A stretch of DNA of 41,585 nt, taken from the NCBI GenBank assembly GCA_029298735.1, contig JANSLP010000284.1, forward strand, positions 1 to 41,585, written 5' to 3'. Shown piece after piece: positions 33,445 to 41,585 of this stretch (positions within the stretch are counted from its first letter, which is position 1; each line of letters starts with the position of its first letter). The position numbers and the translations under genes were made by a program. The notes beneath the pieces were generated by a model that had not been told where the DNA came from, did not search any database, and saw nothing but the letters and a program-made list of their open reading frames with translations. Origin of the DNA: Ophiostoma sp. CBS 140.51. Its lineage: Eukaryota; Ascomycota; Sordariomycetes; Ophiostomatales; Ophiostomataceae.

Positions 33445-33671
33445 ACAGGAGCAAAGGAGCACAGCGTCATCGCCTATTAAAGTGAAGCGGTGAACAAGTC
33501 CTGATACAGGAAACGTTGGTGATAAACAAGCCATAACGAGCCAGTTTTGTGTGTCCCTCCTCGGTGTGCTGCCCGTGACGGTGGCGGATGCATCATGCAG
33601 GACTGCAACGACGCGATCTGCTGTGCAAAGTGCATGCTTGCGGCAATCGCGGCGAAAAACGTCATTCTCTT

Positions 33672-33707
33672 TCTCCCTCTCGCTCTCCCTCTCGCTCTCC
33701 CTCTCCC
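33672..33707. repeat. Three copies of a 12-mer pyrimidine repeat
   Basis: TCTCCCTCTCGC occurs three times in tandem, the last copy ending CC instead of GC. It lies 230 bases downstream of the caspase-like gene. Confidence 0.8.
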
Positions 33708-34350
33708 TTTTCCGTTCATTTTATCTTTTCCTATTTCTGTCATATGGGTCATATTAAGGCGCGCACACCCTCTTAGTGATAGCCCTCCTGTTTTGCATGG
33801 AGAGCGAAGTGGTTTTTGCTATAGTTTTTTTTTCCTTTTTCTTATTTTTTTCTGGCGGATATTAGCTCCCATCTCGGTCGAAGCCGAACTTTACATATCT
33901 TTTTTGTTACGATCATTGGGTGGAAAACTGGATATACATATTCACATGGCGGTGTAAAAGAATTTTTTTCTTCTCTTTGAATATATGAGCATATTACATA
34001 CATATATCACAACTCTATTATGACTTTTGCGATCGTGGTCACACACCGTGGTGGCTGCTGACTTGACAAGATGGACGGCTTGTCTTCCTGAATAGGTAGC
34101 AGGTAACAGGTAATAGAGTGTTGTTTCCCTTGACTGGGAAAAAAGGTGTGGGAAGACATTGGAAAGAGTGTGGGAAAGGGGGACAAGAAGAGAAGGGGGG
34201 GCACAGAAGGGCCGGTTTTGCGAGGTGCAAAATCGAGAAATCGAGCGCCCAGCCAACTGCAGGGCATCAACGTGTGGCCATCAGATGAGCGGTGAGGACG
34301 TGGAGGGATGAAGCAAGGAAGAAGGGAAGTACAAAGGATGACAAGTAGGG

Positions 34351-34380
34351 GAGGCGTGGTGAGGCGTGGTGAGGCGTGGT
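34351..34380. repeat. Three perfect tandem copies of a 10-mer
   Basis: GAGGCGTGGT is repeated three times without change. A small minisatellite in gene-free sequence. Confidence 0.85.
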
Positions 34381-36710
34381 GTAAGGTGAAAGAAGCCACC
34401 TGGGGGGACGGAGTGGAGGAGGAGGACGACGAAGGAAAAGACAGGAGGTTGGATGGCATGGCGCTAACTAGAGTGCTGTGCAGCCGTTCAAAGGTTTCAT
34501 TCCCCATCATATGTCCCAATCTCACAAACTTTACCTCCAAGCCATCTGACAGACAGCAAAACGACGTATCAACTTGCGCCTCCATACTTCATGCCCGTCG
34601 CTGTCCACCGTCGGCATGTCCTCCTTGTCGTCGTACTTTGTGGCTGGACAGGCTGTCACAAGCATACTCCGTACAGGCGAGACAGGTTAATAGGGAAGAG
34701 GAGGGCATGGCAGCCAGCATCTAGCCTGCCTCATCATCAGCCCGTGTTTGAGGAAACAAGCATCACAAAGGGAAATATTTCGAGATGATCTCGTAAAGGG
34801 ACCGTTGATATCAAAGAAGTAAATGGAGAGAAGGAGGCTGATCACCTTTATTTTTTCCGTCCGTCTTTCGTGCTTTATTTTTTTTCCCCGTGACTACCAC
34901 GGAGTCTCATGTATCTTGACATTTTGTTGTCTTTGTTTTGTTTTGTTTTTCGGAGGGTACAGGTCTTGCACAACAACATTTCTAGGGAAACTGAAAGGCA
35001 CTATCTTCTTGTACAAGGTGCAATACTCCTCAACTACAGCGTACGTTCCTCTCTAATAATATCTACCCGAGACGAGGTCTTTTGACGGACCCAAGAGAAG
35101 GCCATGTGTCCTGTGTATGATGCCTTTTTTTGACAATTCTCAAACATTTCACGCATCTATCCGCCCAACTTTCAAGGGGTTTTCATCTATTTTGTCGAGA
35201 AAAGAAAAAATAATGAAGCACAAAATTAAAAACGCGTCTGTATATAGTTTTAAATTCAAAATAGATTGGCTCCCAGAGGCCAAAGAGGCACTGCTTTGAT
35301 TTTGGACAAAGGCGTACAAGGAGGTAACACGATCATTCCTTGTCAAATCCTTGTCAACTTGCCAAAGAATCCTTGCCAACCATCTCTCCTCCACCTCTTA
35401 TTTTTCTGTTTTGTTTTGCTTGCCGCCGCCATCTTGCCATCGCCATCAGCTGGCAGCTGGCAAACACCACCACCCTCTACACCCCCCATCCTCCACTTTG
35501 ACAAAGACGTTGCTAATCATCCATCGATGTTGAAGGTGCTCTTACATAGCTAAGAAGTGTTCCATTCGGGTGCCGGGGGGTACAGAACGATACAACGAAC
35601 GTCAAGTACGTCGACTTCATGAAAATATATCGTACACTGATAGGCAGAAAAAAAACAGCGAGGGTAGACGGAGTACAACAAAGTTCATGAGAAACAATCC
35701 CTGAGATCAGCTTCTCTTACCCTTCATCACGGATATAGAACAATTATCACGACTTCTGTATCAAGTTGCATTACTCTTCTTCGCAACAGAGATACCAACA
35801 ATGGGTTTTATTTTTATTTTGTTTTCGATTTGTTATTTAAATTTTGAGTTCTCGGGAAAAGGGGCGGAGAAAGCCAAGCTGCCAAGACCAAGCTTGGGAG
35901 GGCCGCGTCAGTTATGTGCTGCTTGTTTTGCTTTGATAAAAAAGAACCATCATAGAAACACGAGACGACAGATGGAAAAAGAGAGAGAAAAAAAAGAAAT
36001 ATGAAAGGAGAGTAAACCCTCACACACCGACACGAACATATCGGGCAGATTGGCTGCACGAAAATGGTCATGTATGAGTACAGAGGCACTTTTTTTTTCC
36101 CTTTGCATGTTGTGTGTTTTCCTAATTCTGATCGTTCGAGTATGCTTCTGTCGTTGAACCTTTTGATTTTTTTTGGAACTTTTGAGAACATCCGTCGCAA
36201 TATGCAAACGCAAGCATCCGTCCATGGGCTTCACCGGTCACCTGTCTTCAGAACAGCCTATTTAATATGGCCCCTTGCTCATCGTCGTTTTTTCCCTTCT
36301 CCCTTGCATGTGTGCTCTGATTATCATTTTCTTTCTCATATGTTCACATGCGCACAAGCACAGAATCACACAAACACAGAGTCCACGGCTTGCTGCAGGA
36401 CTTTGTGGCTGCAGAAGAGGTTTGCGTGGGTTGGCGTTCACGAGACGAACGTTCTCTTTATTCTTCTTATTCTTGTCCTTCTCTCCGGCCCTTGTCATTT
36501 TCATCCCCTGCTTCCCTACATCATCGCTCCTCACCCGTGTGGTTGATTTACGCTTGCATTCTCACGCTCTCTTTCAGTATTTGTTTTTGTGTTCATATTT
36601 CTCCCTCTATTTGTGTGTCTGCACACGTGTGATTGTCTCTTGTTATTGAGGGATGTAGAAAAATGATGATAATTGCCCCAAATATAGGGGCACCTTATTT
36701 TAAGGATGGA

Positions 36711-36722
36711 CGGAGTACTCCG
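36711..36722. promoter_or_regulatory. CGG-N6-CCG palindrome
   Basis: CGGAGTACTCCG is a perfect 12-base palindrome with CGG and CCG half-sites spaced by six bases, the layout bound by some Zn2Cys6 regulators (for example the Ppr1/UaY type). The next bases continue TATATGGAG. It stands in the 8-kb gene-free block. Binding is inferred from the pattern only. Confidence 0.3.
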
Positions 36723-38548
36723 TATATGGAGGTGCTGTCCTCCGTTTAACAGTCCAGGCCCAGGAGAAGATATCTTGGCAAGGAAGACATAAAGGAGTTG
36801 GAAACAAAAGGGGAAAAGAAACATGCTCGTAACCGTCTGCAAGATTGGCGACGTTGGCTGTCAGAAGGTTTGCAAACAAGTAGTGGACAGCAAAAATAAA
36901 GCCTGAAAATGGCGCAGTGCCGAGAGGTTGAAGCTGACTGTCAGTTTTCACATCTCAGTGGCATCCCTTGTGCCTTCCACTTCTGTATTCTTGGGGAGGG
37001 TGCACATAATTTTGTTCCTTCTGTCAATATTATTTTCTCGTATTTATTGTTGCCACTGTTTTCACCTGACACATCCTACTTTTCTACCTGCATACACTCG
37101 CACTGCATATATGTGTGCCTTTGTGCAATGTGCATGTTTGTACACACCGTATTTTATAATTTATGTGTGTTCTGTGCTGTCGCCTCCATTTCTCTATCCC
37201 CCTCTCCAGCTGAAAACATGCATGCACAAAAACAAAGGCGGCGTACATCCCTCCCCAATCATCTAGATCGCTTAGCCGCAAGGATCCGATCGGGGAGAGA
37301 GGCGGACACGACGTAACAATGTAAGGAGCGAAGCGCAGAAACACACAAAAAAGCTGTACAAAGGCAAAAAGAAGAAGAAAAAAAATTGATATATGCTAGA
37401 AAATGCGAAACCAACGCTGTGCATTTAAACTTCTTTGTCTTTGGTCTCTTTTCGTGTCTTTGAATAAAAAACAAGCAGAGGTTTCATTGCATTCTCGTGC
37501 AAGGCGGACTATACAAGAAAAACCAGCGCCTTTGGAGAAATGGTCTTGAGTGCTGCATATTGTCAGTCTTGTGCCTGCAAACGTCCAGCTTCTTTTTTCT
37601 CTCTCCTTTTGTTTTACTCTTATGCCCTCTCATGCAAGGATGAAAGAGGATGGCTGCAGGCTGCAGAATTAAGACCCAATCTGCAAAGGGATGGAGAGGC
37701 AGATGCAAAAGAAGATTTGAGAACCATAGCATTTGAAAACGGAGAGGGTGGGCAGCCTGCAGAAAACTTGCAGCTGTTGTGTAGGAGTGCAGCAACGATG
37801 CATGAACGCAATGGGCGTTTTACAGCTGACTCTGTGAACGCACCTGATTGAGAAGGTTCAAAGTAGATTGCATGTCAAAAAACACACACAAAAAAACACA
37901 TGATGTTGGAAGAAAGTCTCAGTGCAGAAGATTTTGAAATCCAGCTCTGAGCTTGTTGTCTAAGACTAGCTGACTTGGACCTCGGGGAGACGGGTATGCG
38001 CTTTGGCATTTCTGGCAGTTTGTTGTTTCGTTTCATTTCTAATTTCCTGGTTTCGCCCTCTTCTCCTCCTTTTTCTCGTATTTACTCAGTGCTGTTCTTT
38101 TTGTTTCATTGTTTCTAGTCCTCGACAGGATGTGAAAATTCCGAACTCTCAGACATCTACGGAGGATTCGACTTTTGTCTCCAATGTTTCTGTTTCGAAA
38201 ACCTCTGTGAATAGGAGTGTAGAAAAGGAGTCGATGTAAATAAAAAACAAAGAGTAGAATGATATGGGCATCACCAATCAACAGCAGTTATTTTGGCCTC
38301 GTACACCATCCACTAACACGACACGGCCACCGACGTCGGTTGCCATTGTTCGCCATCCCAGAACAATGTCATTATTCTTCTCAGTTTTCTGACGTCTGTC
38401 AACAACTACGGACAATGATCGCCCACTAGGTCCAACGTCCAGTGCAGTGGAGATTCTGAAGTTGTAGCAGCTGTCTGTGCTGTCCGTGCTGTCTTTGCTT
38501 GTCTTATTGTTGCCGCAAGGCCAGCGCAAGTCAAGACAGGCGACATGC

Positions 38549-38609
38549 GACAGGCGAGACAGACAGTAGACAAGTGTCTAGCTTGTCTACTGTCGCCTGT
38601 CTCGCCCTG
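38549..38609. repeat. Long inverted repeat (stem of about 26 bp)
   Basis: The left arm 38549-38574 pairs with the right arm 38582-38609 across a 7-base loop. The 13 bases next to the loop pair perfectly (left arm AGTAGACAAG side, right arm CTTGTCTACTGTC); the outer part pairs again after a 3-base bulge. Related pieces of the arm (TGTCGCCTGTCT) recur on the minus strand at about 38531-38545 and on the plus strand at 38736-38750. RNA hairpin, insertion footprint or protein site are all possible. Confidence 0.7.
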
Positions 38610-41230
38610 CCTTTTTCTTTTGCCTCCGGGTTGACGCCGCCCGAGCGCGTTTTGGTTCCGTTTTCGTCAAGTATTTGCCATCTTTGGGCGTGTCGTCACT
38701 GGGGAAGTCGTCTGCGGAGGTGGCCTCAGTGGCATGCTGTCGCCTGTCTTGCCCAATGGAGCTATGAAGACATATGTACGTGTTCTGATGTGTTCACAAC
38801 GACCGTTTGGCCTTGGCTTCTGTTGCCAAGTCGACGACTTGACAATGATGACAAGAGGCAGGAGGCGAAAAGGGATGGTGTACAAACGACGTACTGAGTA
38901 GAGGAGGGAAGGGGCGATGAACGCAAAAACATATGACTCTTGATGAACACATTCGAACCAAAAGTCCCCTGCATCCCGAAATGAAAGGGAGAAAACGAAC
39001 GGTCAAGGGGGGACGAGATGACAAAAGGACAAGAGCCTTAGGTTGGAGAGGAGAGACCTTGCGAACCAACTGCGTTCCCAGCACGCCTTCCCATCCACAC
39101 ACACCAAGCACAATAACGTCCCATCTTTCTTTCCTAGCGCACACCACCAGTATCCAGGGCGTGACTTCCTAGGGCCCGCGATATGCTGGACCCAGGTACT
39201 TGTACCTGCAGAACCGGAAAGCACCCAGACTTGGCTTTTTGGAGGGTCGACTATCGAACCGGCGTGCCAGAGGACGGACGACAGTCGCGATAGACACAGA
39301 TGAGGATGACGGGGATGATGGAATGAGGGATGTACCTGCTATCTACGGGAAGCCGTGGCGATGGTTTCATTTCATCAAAGCAGAATTGCCTCGTAGGGAA
39401 AATTTGTAGGGCGTAGGGCGTAGTCTAAGATTGCCTGCAGTATCTACACATCTGCAATGGCCCTCCTCGTATTCCTGCGCGCAGTATTGCGTCAAAAAGA
39501 AAAGATAATATGCTCACGGCCCCATCAGGAAGACGAAAAACGCCAAACAAACAAAGGCGAAGCTGTCACCGAAAACGCAGGAATGGTCAGAGAGTGAAGG
39601 AGCCAAAGAGCCAAAAAGAGAAGGAAGAAAAAAGGCACAAAAGTACGCCGGGGGTTTTCTAAAGGCAAGGCAAGTGCAGCTGGTGTGGCGCGTTACCTCG
39701 CGTGTCGTTCTCTCTGCACACTATGTCTCAGGGAGGAAGGAGCGAAGGAGGCGTTTGGGAAAAAGGAAAGAAAACGAAAAAGATACAAAAGAGGCAACAA
39801 CAACCAGCACACCTCGCAAACCTTGCGAACACGGAAGGACGAGACAAAAAAAGCAACGGGAGATGAACAGGATATCCCTTGGCTTCCTTCGTGGTATTCT
39901 TCGTTCTTTTTTGGACCAGTGTGCAGTCGATGTACAGCGACACCCACGGGCAACTGGCATCGATGACATCCATCAAGTATCAACTAGCGACCAACAGACA
40001 GCCCAAATTTGATGGTTGACTGACCAACTTGCACCTGGCACCATATGAGAACGTACTTACATAACAGCACCTGAGGTTTGCAACGCCACCGTCGGCATTG
40101 CTGGTGTGAACACCTGTTCCTTGGCCATTCGCATGCCGACGCGTCAAAGTGCCTGGATGTGTCTATTGCGTCGTTAGATGTCATCGGTTATCAACGTTGC
40201 CGTTGTCGTTGGTAAGCCATTGTTTCTTGATGCCCAGCCAGTAGCTCCTGCCGTCGTTGGACAGCTCGTGCAGTTAGGTTTTGGCTTTGATGGTGGCCAG
40301 CCAGACCAGTACTCAGTAGCTCCTTCCTGCCTTTGTCTATCGCCGTCGTGGTGTCTGCCTTGCCCTGTTCCAAGGGGCTGGTTCAGGCCGTTCCAGGGAG
40401 GGAAGGCGCCGGGGGCATTGTTTCCTCCACTCCCACCTTCCTTCAAAAGTCACAGCGATTGTCGGGCCTTGTCGATCTGTTCTGGACTTTTTGCCCTTGA
40501 GCGCTTCGTGGGTGATTTGTTCCCTCTTTTTCTTTCACCCTTCTCAACCTCTAACCACACCAAGCGCACCCCAGACACCCTCCAAGGATTTTAGGCTGTC
40601 CACCTCTTCCTTGTTTTTGGCGAAGTTTATGGAGATGGAGATTTCTTGCCTTTTTCGAATCCCATTCAGCCCCTTTTTGTTTGTTTTCCTCGTGCTTTGT
40701 TTTGATTTTGTGGTGTCTTGTGTCGCAGCATTTGCTCCTTTTCTCCAGTTCTCGACTTCGGCTTTTGCCCTTTTGGACTTTTGACACTACCACGTTGCTA
40801 TGTGATGGAGTCTTCTCGTGAAAGAAAGCGGCGTTCTCCGTTTGAAGAAACGCATGGCAGTGCATAGCAGTGCTGACGACAAGTACAATTCCAGTCTTTA
40901 CTTTCTTGACTTTCTGGATACTTGTCTGGGAAACACACATGGCGTTTTCCAACATTGTCTTGACAGAATGGAGTACTTTGTGTGCTCGTGGCAGGCGTGG
41001 CTGTCTTGTACCCGTTGTATCTATAAGAATTGACCAACACTCACAAACATACCATTCCTGACGCATTGTATGCAGACAATTCGAGATTCAATCCTCGGCA
41101 GATGACGATCCGGCCAATAGCAACCATGGCCTCCCAACAGCCCTCCCCCAATGGACCACTCATGACGCACGACGCAACGTCCTTTTACTTGCACTGATGA
41201 CGGATATCGAGCGGATAGGCGGGAAACGGG

Positions 41231-41258
41231 ATGACGGATGACGGCTGACGGATGACGG
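41231..41258. repeat. ATGACGG heptamer array
   Basis: Four adjacent 7-mers ATGACGG (third copy CTGACGG), with a further single copy at 41198-41204. TGACG is the core of bZIP/CRE-type sites, so a cluster about 280 bases upstream of a possible start may be regulatory. Confidence 0.6.
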
Positions 41259-41466
41259 AGAAATCAACGGCGGACGGACGATTGAAGGTAGCGATAGAAC
41301 GTCTGCATTGTAGCGGACAGTGGACAACAAACGGTCCCCGGGATTTGAAAGTACTTTTTTGGTACTGCCATTCCGCCCGCCGAGAATGTACAGACGGCGG
41401 AATAGTCTGTCTAGCTGTCCTCAAATGCTTGGAGTAGTTACACACACCAAGCTGAGATACTCGCAC

Positions 41467-41517
41467 GTAAGTGACCCCATCCTTTTTCCGAATACGTTAT
41501 CAAAACCAACACACCAG
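41467..41517 (+). other. Possible 5'-leader intron
   Basis: A GTAAGT donor at 41467 and a CACACCAG acceptor ending at 41517 enclose 51 bases, a normal size for this window. It sits 17 bases before the ATG at 41535. The branch site is weak (CCAAC at 41506-41510). Supports the idea that a transcript runs rightward out of the window. Confidence 0.3.
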
Positions 41518-41534
41518 ATCAAAACAATACCATC

Positions 41535-41585
41535 ATGCCCATGGCGTGCATCGACGCCGCACCGTCGTCCCCTCTTCCGCCCTCA
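41535..41585 (+). CDS. Possible start of a reading frame cut by the window end
   Basis: The ATG in context CCATCATGCC opens 17 codons (MPMACIDAAPSSPLPPS) without a stop up to the last base. Too short to identify. The possible leader intron just upstream and the bZIP-like repeat cluster make a real gene plausible, but it could also be chance. Confidence 0.3.
   Translation, partial: MPMACIDAAPSSPLPPS

Larger units (their letters stand above)
33445..41534. other. About 8 kb without a convincing gene
   Basis: No open frame here resembles a known family or shows a supported multi-exon model. The sequence is lower in GC than the genes to the left, with long pyrimidine tracts on the plus strand. 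It contains three small tandem repeats (33672-33707, 34351-34380, 41231-41258), a near-perfect inverted repeat (38549-38609) and a CGG-N6-CCG palindrome (36711-36722). The right end has a possible leader intron at 41467-41517 and a start at 41535. It could be the extended promoter and 5' leader of a regulated gene to the right, or hold unspliced non-coding transcripts. Confidence 0.5.

Noticed and set aside
34007..34585. A 192-codon minus frame in the gene-free block
   Set aside because: Ser/Pro/Leu low complexity from purine-rich DNA and no motif; the tandem 10-mer lies inside it.
38278..38529. An 83-codon minus frame (MRWPCGNNK...)
   Set aside because: Balanced composition made it worth a look, but there is no promoter, intron or family evidence.
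39984..40184. A minus frame ending near a GTAAGT donor at about 40060
   Set aside because: No acceptor at a sensible distance restores a conserved frame.

Overview
The window is nuclear DNA from a filamentous ascomycete (Pezizomycotina). The gene set and protein sequences look most like a Sordariomycete; I cannot place it further with confidence. The evidence is spliceosomal introns of about 50-220 nt with GTRNGT donors and CTAAC-type branch sites, long pyrimidine-rich leaders, compact genes on both strands, and proteins that match fungal families along their whole length. I see no bacterial genes, CRISPR array, transposon or tRNA.

Layout. 1-1090 is promoter/leader, followed by PIK1 (phosphatidylinositol 4-kinase, +, 4 exons). 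5180-7280 holds three tandem minus-strand copies of one small unrecognised gene; one copy looks intact and two look decayed. Then come NUP82 (nucleoporin, -) and CBC2 (20-kDa cap-binding subunit, +) back to back, mL60/MRPL31 (mitochondrial ribosome, -), TRS20 (TRAPP subunit, +), a solitary histone H4 gene (-), CDC27/APC3 (anaphase-promoting complex, -), SND2/TMEM208 (ER targeting, +), a DUF3605 protein (-), an acyl-protein-thioesterase-like hydrolase (-), CBR1 (NADH-cytochrome b5 reductase, +) and PBN1 (GPI mannosyltransferase subunit, -). The last recognised gene, at 30231-33444 (+), encodes a large protein combining a caspase-like domain, a homeodomain-like segment and a cysteine-less rhodanese-like domain. 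From 33445 to about 41534 I find no convincing gene. The window ends 17 codons into what may be another reading frame, just downstream of a possible leader intron.

Most genes are unrelated housekeeping genes, so there is no operon logic. Three themes recur: secretory pathway and membrane (PIK1, TRS20, SND2, PBN1, CBR1), nucleus and mRNA (NUP82, CBC2, H4, CDC27), and divergent promoters, several of which carry CCAATCAG boxes. The items most worth a second look are the caspase-homeodomain-rhodanese fusion, the decaying tandem family at 5-7 kb, and the 8-kb gene-free block with inverted and tandem repeats. All exon borders were read by eye from splice signals and protein family continuity; no search was run.
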